This document shows positions 14,883-22,255 of a stretch of 24,250 bases of DNA, piece after piece. Origin of the DNA: DASVLX01 sp035552275 (GTDB lineage: Bacteria > Actinomycetota > Actinomycetes > Mycobacteriales > Pseudonocardiaceae). The notes beneath the pieces are model-generated. The model saw only the letters and a program-made list of their open reading frames with translations. It ran no database searches and was not told the origin of the DNA. Both the position numbers and the translations under genes were made by a program. The number at the start of each line of letters is the position of its first letter. Position 1 is the first letter of the stretch. The stretch lies in NCBI GenBank assembly GCA_035552275.1, contig DASZLR010000013.1, positions 1 to 24,250 on the forward strand, written 5' to 3'.

Positions 14883-15644
14883 TCAGGACGCGGCGGAGCG
14901 ACGGCCGCCCGGTGCGAGCGCCTCGGTGATCAGCGACAGCAGGGTGTCGGTCGAGTCGCGGAGGAAGAAATGCCCACCCGGCACGGTGTGCACATGGAAC
15001 GGTCCGCCGGCATGCCGCGCCCATTCCGCCGTCTCGTCGGCGCGCAGCAGCGGGTCGTCGGCCCCCGCGAAAACATCCAGCCGCACCGGCAGCGGGCGGG
15101 GCGCCGCCTCCCGGCGGTAGCTGTGCAGCAGCGCTAGGTCGTCGCGGAGCAGATCGGTCGCGGCCGTCGCCCAGGTGGGGTAGCGGCGCACCGTCTCCGA
15201 CATTCCGCCGACGCGGACCAGCAGGTCGGCGAGTTGGTCGTCGGTCATCCCCGTGGCCGACAGCGGGGGCCGCAGGTGCGGGCCGGGGTAGGCGCCGACC
15301 AGCAATGACCTCGGCGCCGGATGTCCATTGTGGATTCTGTGGCGGACCAGAGCGTACCCGATCAGCGCGCCCATGCTGTGGCCGTAGCACGCGTAGTCGC
15401 CGGTCAGCCAGGGGCCGAGCTGGGCGTCAAGCTCCTCGATCAGCTCGGCGAAGTCAGTGCGTCGTGGCTCCCGGACCCGGTTCTCCCGGCCGGGCAACTG
15501 CACCGGATACACGTCGATCGCCGGGGCCAGCGCCGCCCGCCAGCCGGTGAAGGCGGACGCGCCGGCGCCGGCGTGATGGAAGCAGAACAGCCGCAGTTGG
15601 TCGCTGTCGCCCGGCGTCCGGTCCAGGTAGCCGGCGCCGGTCAT
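14883..15644 (-). CDS. Type II thioesterase (alpha/beta hydrolase)
   Basis: The 253 residues follow the type II (GrsT/RifR-like) thioesterase plan: LRLFCFHHAGAGASAFTGWR near the start, VYPVQLPGRENR, the nucleophile elbow GHSMG with the catalytic Ser, an Asp in FAGADDPLL, and a His in VPGGHFFL. These enzymes remove wrong or stalled acyl groups from carrier-protein arms and keep PKS or NRPS lines running. The start codon sits in an ATGA overlap with the ACP gene upstream, so translation is coupled. Abyssomicin clusters contain a comparable thioesterase (AbyT). A direct role in chain release is less likely because the PKS end visible at the right edge fits tetronate-type release. Confidence 0.92.
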   Translation of the reverse strand: MTGAGYLDRTPGDSDQLRLFCFHHAGAGASAFTGWRAALAPAIDVYPVQLPGRENRVREPRRTDFAELIEELDAQLGPWLTGDYACYGHSMGALIGYALVRHRIHNGHPAPRSLLVGAYPGPHLRPPLSATGMTDDQLADLLVRVGGMSETVRRYPTWATAATDLLRDDLALLHSYRREAAPRPLPVRLDVFAGADDPLLRADETAEWARHAGGPFHVHTVPGGHFFLRDSTDTLLSLITEALAPGGRRSAAS

Positions 15645-15868
15645 CCGCCGACCGCCACGGTGTAGATGCGTTCCAGGGTAGGCGATTCCAGCACGGCGGC
15701 CAGCGAGATCGGCCGGCCGGTCTCCCGTTCCAGCGCGGACAGCAGGGTCAGCAGCAGCACCGAGTCCCAGCCGTCCACCTGATCGAGATCGCGGCCGATG
15801 TCGTCGGCCGTGACCGACAGACCCACTTCGTCGCCGACGAACGCGACGAATTCGTCAATGCTGTTCAT
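15641..15868 (-). CDS. Stand-alone acyl carrier protein, probable glyceryl-ACP
   Basis: This is a 75-residue four-helix carrier protein. Ser in VDGWDSVLLLTLL is the phosphopantetheine attachment site, with the usual preceding Asp; the third helix region reads RPISLAAVLESPTLERIY. Its start lies inside the last codons of the FkbH-like gene (14-base overlap) and its stop overlaps the thioesterase start, so all three are translated together. Pairing of a small ACP with a long FkbH-like protein is the pattern for glyceryl-ACP formation in tetronate biosynthesis (AbyA2/AbyA3 type). The same pairing, with extra dehydrogenases, makes methoxymalonyl-ACP, but no such dehydrogenase genes are here. Confidence 0.9.
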   Translation of the reverse strand: MNSIDEFVAFVGDEVGLSVTADDIGRDLDQVDGWDSVLLLTLLSALERETGRPISLAAVLESPTLERIYTVAVGG

Positions 15869-17822
15869 GACCGTCGTCTCCCTGCTGGTCTTCCCCGGTG
15901 CGGGCCAGCCGCACGGTGAGCCGTACGTGCTCCGGTGGCGCGGCGATCTCGGCCCGGTCGGTGGTCTTGTGACGGAAGGTCGCGGTGGCGCCGTCGTCGG
16001 TCACCGTGACGAACCCGGCGCGTGGATAGAATTCGCGCACCTTGTCGTTCTTCGCGGTTCTCCGATATTCGCCGGTGACGGCCGTCGCGCCGATATCGCG
16101 GGCGTGCCGCAACAGCGCGGCGAGCGTGGCCTGCTCGATGCCCCGGGCGAAAACCCGGCAGCTGAGCAGAAAATTGTCGATGCGCAGTTCCGCACCGTCG
16201 TCCGTCCGCTCCCGGTGGGCGAGCACCGCGCCAACGATCCCGTTGTCGCCGAACCGGTCGCTCGCGTGCACCGCGAGCACATACCCGTTCGGGTGATCAG
16301 CGAGCGCCCGCACGTCGGCCGGCTGAAGTCGTTGGGTGGTGAGGTTGAACTGGTTGGTGCGCAGGGTGAGCTGCGAGATCCGGGGGATCTCCGACTCCTC
16401 GGCGCGGGCCAGCAGCACTCGCACGTCCAGCTCGTTGAGGTAGTCGTTCAGCGAGTCGAACGAGTGCAGGAAGTCCTTGCGGGCCAGCTCATCCTGATAG
16501 CGGGCGGGGCGGGCGCGGTCCTCGGCGGTCAGCTGCAGCACGTCGAACCAGCCGTCCCGGAGCAGCCGCTCGACATGGTGCGCCGGCTCGCCGTCGACCG
16601 CGACAACGGCCACATCGGACAGTTCGCGGCGGACCAGCCCACGTTCGTACGGACTGTCGTCGACGAACACCACGCTGTCCGCGCCGACGTTGAGATCGGT
16701 GGCCAACTCGGCGAGATTCTCGTGCTTGGGCCGCCAGTTGGCCACCACCCGAACGAAGTCGTTCTCCCGCACGGTGATCCGCGGATGCTCACGTAGCGCC
16801 GCCCGCACCGGCTCCAGGTCGTTCTTGCTGACGGCGGCGAGCAGCACCCCCTGCGCGGCCAGTTGGCGGAGGGTCTGCTGGAACGCCTGGAACGCCTCGC
16901 CCCGGTAGCTGTCCGCGACCTCGATGCCCTCGACCCCGTCCTCGCCGACCAGGCCGCCCCACACGGTGTCGTCCAGATCCACCGCCAGGACCTTCTTGGT
17001 GCGGCCGGTCACATGCCGGGCCAGGTGCCCGATCTCGCGGGCGTAGCGGGCCAGCAGTTCGGGGGACAGGCGGGCCTTCGCGTACATCGCCAGCCGCGCG
17101 TCGGTGACCGGGATGCCCTCGGCGATCAGGGTGTCCAGATCGAGCACCACCACGAACGGGTGAACGTCGGCGAGCCGCAGCAGGCGTTCGTTGGCCGCCC
17201 GCCAGATCGCGCCGAGCCTGGCCCGGCCCCGGTGGTCGACCAGTTGGGCGGCGCTCGCGCGAGGCAGTGGGATGGTGTTGAGGACCAGGGCGCCGCGCGC
17301 CGTCTCACCGAATCGGATGACCAGCTTTTCCAGCAGGCTCAGCGTGGTGTCGAAGGCGTGCCGGACGTCCTCCGGCCGCCACGGCACGGTCACCTGGTCG
17401 AACACGACGGCCGCGTCCAGGACGGCGAGCACCAGATCGGGATCGGCCGAGTAAACGTCGCTGGCCGGATCGGACAGATCGGCGAGGTAGCCGTTGAAGT
17501 CGGATATCAGAGTTCGCGCGAGCAGCCCGTGCCGGGCCAGTTCGCCGGTGAGCGGGGCGGCCAGCGGGCCGAGGGTGGCATTGCCGGTGACCGCGACCGT
17601 GACGGTGGGCGTGTCGGGATGGGCGCGCAGCACCTCGTCCGGGTCCAGGCGCGCCAGCCACTGTCCGGCGCGGGCCAGCGCGGGGCCGGGCAGATCGGTG
17701 AGCAGCGCGCGCACGTCCGGGTAGCGGCCGACCAGGGCGCCCGCCCGGTGCAACGCCAGCAGTTCGTCGGCCGTCGAGGCCGGCGGGTCGTCCGCCGTCG
17801 AGCGAGGGTCCATGCCGTTCAT
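15855..17822 (-). CDS. FkbH-like HAD-family glyceryl-ACP synthase
   Basis: The 655 residues match the long form of FkbH-like proteins: an N-terminal SGNH-like region (about 1-260), a HAD domain (about 275-420) and a C-terminal GNAT-like domain (about 450-600). The HAD motif is VLAVDLDDTVWGG, with Asp282 and Asp284 as the expected catalytic pair; AAVSKND and NWRPKHENL supply motifs II and III, and VVFVDDSP motif IV. ISQLTLRTNQFNLTTQR is a strong FkbH signature. The enzyme takes 1,3-bisphosphoglycerate, dephosphorylates it and transfers a glyceryl group to the phosphopantetheine arm of the small ACP encoded just downstream. Glyceryl-ACP supplies the three carbons that complete the tetronate ring. 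Two in-frame ATGs (17822, 17813) are possible, both with weak ribosome-binding sites. It is divergent from the SARP gene. Confidence 0.92.
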   Translation of the reverse strand: MNGMDPRSTADDPPASTADELLALHRAGALVGRYPDVRALLTDLPGPALARAGQWLARLDPDEVLRAHPDTPTVTVAVTGNATLGPLAAPLTGELARHGLLARTLISDFNGYLADLSDPASDVYSADPDLVLAVLDAAVVFDQVTVPWRPEDVRHAFDTTLSLLEKLVIRFGETARGALVLNTIPLPRASAAQLVDHRGRARLGAIWRAANERLLRLADVHPFVVVLDLDTLIAEGIPVTDARLAMYAKARLSPELLARYAREIGHLARHVTGRTKKVLAVDLDDTVWGGLVGEDGVEGIEVADSYRGEAFQAFQQTLRQLAAQGVLLAAVSKNDLEPVRAALREHPRITVRENDFVRVVANWRPKHENLAELATDLNVGADSVVFVDDSPYERGLVRRELSDVAVVAVDGEPAHHVERLLRDGWFDVLQLTAEDRARPARYQDELARKDFLHSFDSLNDYLNELDVRVLLARAEESEIPRISQLTLRTNQFNLTTQRLQPADVRALADHPNGYVLAVHASDRFGDNGIVGAVLAHRERTDDGAELRIDNFLLSCRVFARGIEQATLAALLRHARDIGATAVTGEYRRTAKNDKVREFYPRAGFVTVTDDGATATFRHKTTDRAEIAAPPEHVRLTVRLARTGEDQQGDDGHEQH

Positions 17823-17833
17823 GGTGGGCAGGC

Positions 17834-17862
17834 GCGCTGAAGCCGACCTAATCGGCGGCTAT
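17834..17862. promoter_or_regulatory. Candidate SARP-type heptamer repeats upstream of the FkbH operon
   Basis: Three heptamers lie exactly 11 bp apart: GCGCTGA (17834), GACCTAA (17845) and CGGCTAT (17856). The last resembles the CGGCTAA pair at 23281-23298. SARP activators bind direct heptamer repeats with 11-bp period. The 12-mer GCGCTGAAGCCG recurs at 17834-17845 and 17912-17923 within the same divergent promoter region. The site is close to the FkbH start codon, which would be unusual for a classical activator site, so this is a hypothesis. Confidence 0.4.
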
Positions 17863-17997
17863 CCCAGACCTGTCCCGAATCGTGGACGTACGCAATTTCT
17901 CTGATGTGGCGGCGCTGAAGCCGCGCGAGACTCGAACTGTCGATGGCCCGCGACGATGCGGCCGAAAGCCGGGAACCAGTTTTGAAAGGTCGTTCCG

Positions 17998-18759
17998 ATG
18001 ACCTACCAGATATTGGGCGCGCTACGAGTCGCCAAGGACGGGGACGTCGCCACGGTCGGCGCCCGCAAGGTGAACGCGCTGCTGGCGGTGCTGCTGATCC
18101 GCGCCAACCAGGTGGTGTCGGCCGAGGCGTTGTCGCAGGAGTTGTGGGGCGACAACCCACCGCGACGGGCCACCGCCGGACTGCATGTGTACGTGTCGCA
18201 GTTAAGGAAATTCCTGGCCGACACGGTGTCCCGGCCGAACCCGCTGGTGACCCGCGCGCCCGGATATCTGATCCAGGTCGGCACCGACGAACTGGATCTG
18301 CTGGTGTTTCGGCGTCTGGTGCACGAGGGCCGGACGCACATGCGGGCGCGCCGCTACGACGAGGCGTCCCGGGCGTTCGGGTCGGCGCTGGACCTGTGGC
18401 GCGGGCCGGTGCTGGACGATCTGCAGGACGGCGAGATCGTCCGGCGGTTCGTGACCTGGGTCGAGGAACTGCGACTGGAATGCACCGAGATGCTGGTCGA
18501 GGCCGATCTCGCGCTGGGCCGGCATCGGGAACTGGTCGGATTCCTGCACGGATTGGTGTCCGAATACCCGCTGCACGAGGCGTTCTACCGCCAGCTCATG
18601 CTCGTGCTGTACCGCTGCGAGCGCCGAGCCGAGGCGCTGCGCGCCTATCACATCGCCCGGGAGACGCTGACCACCGAGCTCGGCCTGGAACCGGGCCGCC
18701 CACTCCGTGAACTGCACCACGCCATCCTGCTGGACGAGGACGAAAGGCTCGCAGTGTAA
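17998..18759 (+). CDS. SARP-family pathway-specific activator
   Basis: The 253-residue protein is a compact Streptomyces antibiotic regulatory protein. Residues 1-95 form an OmpR-type winged helix (YQILGALRV, ARKVNALLAVLLIRANQVVSAEALSQELWGD, LHVYVSQLRKFL, TRAPGYLI). Residues 100-250 are the bacterial transcriptional activation domain (RYDEASRAFGSALDLWRGPVLDDL, FYRQLMLVLYRCERRAEALRAYHIARETLTTELGLEPGRPLRELH). SARPs bind direct heptamer repeats near -35 regions and recruit RNA polymerase. ATG 17998 has AAAGG upstream. Codon 69 is TTA, and it lies in the DNA-binding domain, so expression may depend on the bldA tRNA. The gene is divergent from the FkbH operon across 175 bp. The abyssomicin cluster also pairs a SARP (AbyI) with a LAL regulator (AbyH), from memory. 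Confidence 0.93.
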   Translation: MTYQILGALRVAKDGDVATVGARKVNALLAVLLIRANQVVSAEALSQELWGDNPPRRATAGLHVYVSQLRKFLADTVSRPNPLVTRAPGYLIQVGTDELDLLVFRRLVHEGRTHMRARRYDEASRAFGSALDLWRGPVLDDLQDGEIVRRFVTWVEELRLECTEMLVEADLALGRHRELVGFLHGLVSEYPLHEAFYRQLMLVLYRCERRAEALRAYHIARETLTTELGLEPGRPLRELHHAILLDEDERLAV

Positions 18760-18961
18760 CAACCGAGGCCGCCCTCAGGCCCAGGTTGTCCACAGCGGAC
18801 TCGGCTGTGCACAGCCCTCCAGAACCAACTTCGCCCCATCCCCCAAGGTGACTAGACTGGCCTCATGGGGTGCCCCCGGAGAGGGTGGGGGCTGGGGTGG
18901 TGAGCTTACGAGGCGAATCGCGAGCGAAAGTGGCGACGAGTCGCGATCAGCCGAATCGCGA
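18760..18961. other. Noncoding gap between convergent regulators
   Basis: These 202 bp separate the stops of the SARP and LAL genes. They contain one perfect actinobacterial DnaA-box sequence TTGTCCACA (18786-18794) followed by the palindrome CTGTGCACAG (18805-18814). A GCCCCC/GGGGGC stem with a 9-base loop (18872-18892) may act as a terminator. A G-rich run (18867-18900) could fold into a quadruplex. A repeated CGAATCGCGA-like unit (near 18912 and 18953) sits next to the LAL stop. I see no credible gene here. Confidence 0.5.
18872..18892. terminator. Possible hairpin terminator between SARP and LAL genes
   Basis: GCCCCC and GGGGGC form a 6-bp stem around a 9-base loop, midway between two convergent stops. 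There is no T-run. The same bases are part of a G-rich stretch, so an alternative fold is possible. Confidence 0.3.
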
Positions 18962-21900
18962 TCACCCGAGTTGGGCCATCAGTCGCACCAGTTCCGCGCG
19001 TGAGCCGACGCCGAGCTTGCGATAGATGCGGCCCAGGTGAACATCCACCGTCCGCGGGCTCAGCCGCAGCGCGGCCGCGATCTCCCGAGTCGGCCGGCCG
19101 GTCGCCGCGATCCGCGCGATCTCGGTTTCCCGGTTCGTCAGCGTTGACAGTTCCGACAGCTCCGACAGTTCGAACCTTTGCGGTCCGGACAGCAGATCCG
19201 CCAGGTTCGTCATCGCGGTCGGCCCAGTTGACGCCGAAATGGCCGAACGAGTCGAAGGAGTCGCGGCGGCCGGCTGGTTGCGGTGGGAGTGCCGGGTGGC
19301 GAGCCGCCGCCACTGCTCGTCCGTGTCCTCGACCACCACGGTCGCGTCACACTGCCGGGCCAACTCCCGCGCCAACAAGAAGTCCGTCATCGCCTCGCTG
19401 GACTGACCCGCCGCGTTCGCGCACCGGGCGGCGTGATTCAGCGATCTGATCTGCGTCCCGGTCATCGCGAGAGTCGCGAACAACCCGCCGGCCTCCCGGT
19501 ATAGCCGCGCCGCCGCCCGGTGTTCCGCGCGACCGCGCAGCGCGTGTGCCCTGGCCAGCAGCGCGAACCCGCGGTGGTTCGGCTCGCCGACGGCCTCGGC
19601 CGCCCGCTCCGCGCGCCGAGCCCAGTCGTCAGCCACCGAATCGCCGCCCAACCCGGCCGTCGAATTGTCCACCACCGAATCGCCGACCACTGAATCGTCA
19701 ACCGCGCGATCGCCGTCACCCGCCGCGATATCGGCCAGTGTCTCGAAACACCACGGCCGGATCACCGGCGCCACGAAGGGCAGATCCGACCCACCGCCCG
19801 CGGTGAGGATCACCGCACCGCCGCGCCCGGCATCGCCGTCCATGATCAGCGCCTGGGCCAGTAGCAACATCGCGTTGGTGCTGAACCACCAGTTGCGCGG
19901 CAGCCGCACGGCCACCGCGCGCTCGGCCTGCTCGACCGCCTGCCGGCCACCGCCCCGGTTGGTCCACGACAGGTACGCCGTCTCGATCATCACCGCCAGG
20001 TCGTGGACCTGCGACGCCCCGAGCCGGCTGGCCACCTCCTTCGCCTCGGCCGCGATCCGCTGGGCGTCCCGCAGCCGCGCGGCGCAGTGGCATGCCCAAC
20101 TCAGACCCATCAGCACGATCGGCAGCACCGCGCTGACCGGCTCCCGCTGGCAGATCGACCGTTGCCGCCCCAGATGCCGCCGCGCGTCGTCCAGCCGGGC
20201 GATCATCGTCTCGGCCCAGCCCAGCACCGTCAGATAATCCGGATACGGAGCCAGTTCCGGATCACCCGTGCTGTCCACAATGGAGCTGCTGGCGTCGATC
20301 AGCCGCCGAGCCTGCGTCATGTCACCGGCGTACGCCGCGCACAGACCGCGCAACGCGGAGGCCCCGGCGGCGGCGATCCGGTCCTCGGCCGTCCCACCCG
20401 CCGGGGACACGACGGCGTCGTCCAGTCGCGCCAGCTCGTCCGGCCGAGGCAGGTCGCCATCGAACAGGCCGACGATCGCCTTGCGCACCACCAGCCGCAC
20501 CACGGCCGCTCGCGGCGGATCGCCGGCCAGCTCGGCCGACAGCGTGGTGTTGGCCTCCGGGTAGCGCCCCAGCAGGCACTCGATCAGGGCCAACTCGGCG
20601 ACCAACCGGGCACGGGCCGCCGCCGACTCGGTCGAGTGGACCGTCTCGGCCAACAGGTCCCGCGCCTCGCCCAACCGACCACCGGCCACCAACGCGTCCA
20701 CTTGGGACCGTCGCAGCGCGGCCACCGCCGACGGCCGCGAGGCGGCCAGGTCCAGGCCCAGCGCGAGCCAGCGCACCGCGTCGTCCGGACGTTCGGCCAG
20801 CACCTCGCGAGCGGCTTTCGTCAACACCGGCACGTCGTCCACGCTCGCGCCCGCCGGACACCGCTCGATGTGTCCGGCCAGCACGCTCGCCGCCGCGTGG
20901 TGCTCGGCGAGCGCCTCGAAGGCCCGGCGGTGCGCCGAGGCGCGCCAACACGGCTCCGCCGACCGGTACACCAGATCGCGCAACATGGGGTGCCGGAAGC
21001 CCAGCACCGCCGGCTCCCCGGTGGCCCGCACCAGGTCGCGGCGCAGCAGCCCAGCGGTGGCGGCGCATATCTCCGCGCTGTTCAGGCCCGCCACCGCGCC
21101 GGCCACCGCGACCGCGAACTCGTCGCCCAGCACCGCGCCCGCGTTGAGGACCGCCAGCTCAACCGGGGAGAGCGCGGCCAACTCACCGCCCAGCCGGGCG
21201 GCCAGCCGCTCGGAGGGCGCGGGTTCGGCCAAAGCCAGCAGATACAGCGGAATCCCCTGGCTGCGGTTGTGCAGATCGAGCAGCCACGGATCCTCCGGCG
21301 CGGCGCCGAGGATCCCGGCCGACTCGGCCGCGGTCAGCGGCCGCAGGTCGATCCGCTCGATGGTGCCCGACTCCACGCCCTGCGCGATGGCGCTGCGCAG
21401 GCCATCCGGGGCCTGCCGGGCCCGCTGCGCCAGCACGATCAACAACGGCGCCGCGACCGGATAACGGGTGAGAAACTCCATGAACTCGGCCGACCGGGAA
21501 TCGGCGAGGTGGAAATCGTCCAGCAGCAAGACGGTGCCGCGCCGGGCTACCGCTGTCAGCAGCGTCCGCAGCGCCGGGAACACCGACTGCGGGCCTTCCG
21601 TCGACCCGACCGGCGCGTCCGTTGAGCCGTCCGCCGAGCTATCCGTGGCGTCCGCGTCGCTGGCGGTGAGCACGTATTTCCGCACGATATCGACCGTCGA
21701 CGCGGACACTCCCGCGCACGCCTGGGTCATTACCAGGCAGCCCAACGCCTGCGATATGGAACAGAATCCGATGCGCTGGTCGAGTTCCGCGCTTCGACCG
21801 TGAAATACCTGCAATCCGCGTTCGCGCGCCACGGCGGCCAGTCGGTTCAGCAGCCAGGTCTTGCCGATTCCCGGCTCACCGGACAGTTCCACCAGCCCAC

Positions 21901-22003
21901 CATGGCCGCGGGCCAGGCCGGTCAGCGCGAACTCAAGTCGGGCGAGTTCGGCGTCACGGACCGTATCCAGCTCAGGCTCGGTCGATCGTTCCGCAGCGCA
22001 CAC
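18962..22003 (-). CDS. Large ATP-binding LuxR-type (LAL) regulator
   Basis: The 1013-residue protein has the LAL architecture. Near the N-terminus is a P-loop NTPase with Walker A SGEPGIGKT (residues 41-49) and Walker B TVLLLDDFHLAD. A long helical, TPR-like middle follows, and the C-terminal LuxR helix-turn-helix reads LTNRETEIARIAATGRPTREIAAALRLS then RTVDVHLGRIYRKLGV. LAL proteins hydrolyse ATP and activate antibiotic gene clusters. The start is taken as GTG 22003; the frame stays open upstream without a better start. About residues 760-800 hold a low-complexity run of DSVV and DNS units not expected in the family. The stop faces the SARP stop. Together the two would form the pathway-specific control layer; in several clusters the LAL gene acts above the SARP. 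Confidence 0.93.
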   Translation of the reverse strand: MCAAERSTEPELDTVRDAELARLEFALTGLARGHGGLVELSGEPGIGKTWLLNRLAAVARERGLQVFHGRSAELDQRIGFCSISQALGCLVMTQACAGVSASTVDIVRKYVLTASDADATDSSADGSTDAPVGSTEGPQSVFPALRTLLTAVARRGTVLLLDDFHLADSRSAEFMEFLTRYPVAAPLLIVLAQRARQAPDGLRSAIAQGVESGTIERIDLRPLTAAESAGILGAAPEDPWLLDLHNRSQGIPLYLLALAEPAPSERLAARLGGELAALSPVELAVLNAGAVLGDEFAVAVAGAVAGLNSAEICAATAGLLRRDLVRATGEPAVLGFRHPMLRDLVYRSAEPCWRASAHRRAFEALAEHHAAASVLAGHIERCPAGASVDDVPVLTKAAREVLAERPDDAVRWLALGLDLAASRPSAVAALRRSQVDALVAGGRLGEARDLLAETVHSTESAAARARLVAELALIECLLGRYPEANTTLSAELAGDPPRAAVVRLVVRKAIVGLFDGDLPRPDELARLDDAVVSPAGGTAEDRIAAAGASALRGLCAAYAGDMTQARRLIDASSSIVDSTGDPELAPYPDYLTVLGWAETMIARLDDARRHLGRQRSICQREPVSAVLPIVLMGLSWACHCAARLRDAQRIAAEAKEVASRLGASQVHDLAVMIETAYLSWTNRGGGRQAVEQAERAVAVRLPRNWWFSTNAMLLLAQALIMDGDAGRGGAVILTAGGGSDLPFVAPVIRPWCFETLADIAAGDGDRAVDDSVVGDSVVDNSTAGLGGDSVADDWARRAERAAEAVGEPNHRGFALLARAHALRGRAEHRAAARLYREAGGLFATLAMTGTQIRSLNHAARCANAAGQSSEAMTDFLLARELARQCDATVVVEDTDEQWRRLATRHSHRNQPAAATPSTRSAISASTGPTAMTNLADLLSGPQRFELSELSELSTLTNRETEIARIAATGRPTREIAAALRLSPRTVDVHLGRIYRKLGVGSRAELVRLMAQLG

Positions 22004-22143
22004 ACGGTCGACTTTACCGGGTGAAATAAATTTCGGCCGCGACCAAAGAGCGCAGCGTGCTCATATCGTCACGTGGTGTTTCAATTCGGCGAACTGAGTG
22101 CATACGGAGCGAAATCACGTCGGACACGGAGGTTATTTCGTCT

Positions 22144-22255
22144 CAGTTCGTGGACCGGGGCCAAACGGAATCTGGCCCGGCCGCGCACAGATCCCAGCGG
22201 CCGGGCCCGACACGGTCGGTGACGGCGAGTCCGTCGCTCACCGGTCCACGAACTG
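22144..22255. repeat. 15-bp perfect inverted repeat flanking the aldo/keto reductase 3' end
   Basis: CAGTTCGTGGACCGG at 22144-22158 is the exact reverse complement of 22241-22255. The right arm encodes the last residues of the aldo/keto reductase (QFVDR); the left arm lies in the noncoding gap before the LAL gene. The arms are separated by 82 bp that contain a 10-bp hairpin of their own. In the reductase transcript the last codons could therefore pair with the 3' untranslated region. Confidence 0.7.
22174..22207 (-). terminator. Strong hairpin downstream of the aldo/keto reductase
   Basis: GGCCCGGCCG and CGGCCGGGCC form a perfect 10-bp stem with a 14-base loop, 31 bp beyond the reductase stop on the minus strand. 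It lacks a T-run but is very stable. It would separate the reductase transcript from the LAL gene that follows on the same strand. Confidence 0.6.

Noticed and set aside
15641..17822. Methoxymalonyl-ACP extender pathway as the role of the FkbH-like protein and ACP.
   Set aside because: That pathway needs two dehydrogenases and a methyltransferase (FkbG, I, K-like) nearby; none is present, and the long FkbH form with a thioesterase neighbour fits glyceryl-ACP better. It cannot be fully excluded without the flanks.
18864..18902. A 12-codon Gly/Trp-rich ORF preceded by TAGACT, resembling a small leader transcript.
   Set aside because: The -35 region is poor, there is no ribosome-binding site, and nothing on the same strand lies downstream to regulate.
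22014..22064. A 16-codon ORF (starting MSTLRSLVAAEIYF) just upstream of the LAL gene on the minus strand, a possible leader peptide.
   Set aside because: It lacks a ribosome-binding site and no attenuator-like structure follows, so I could not support translation.
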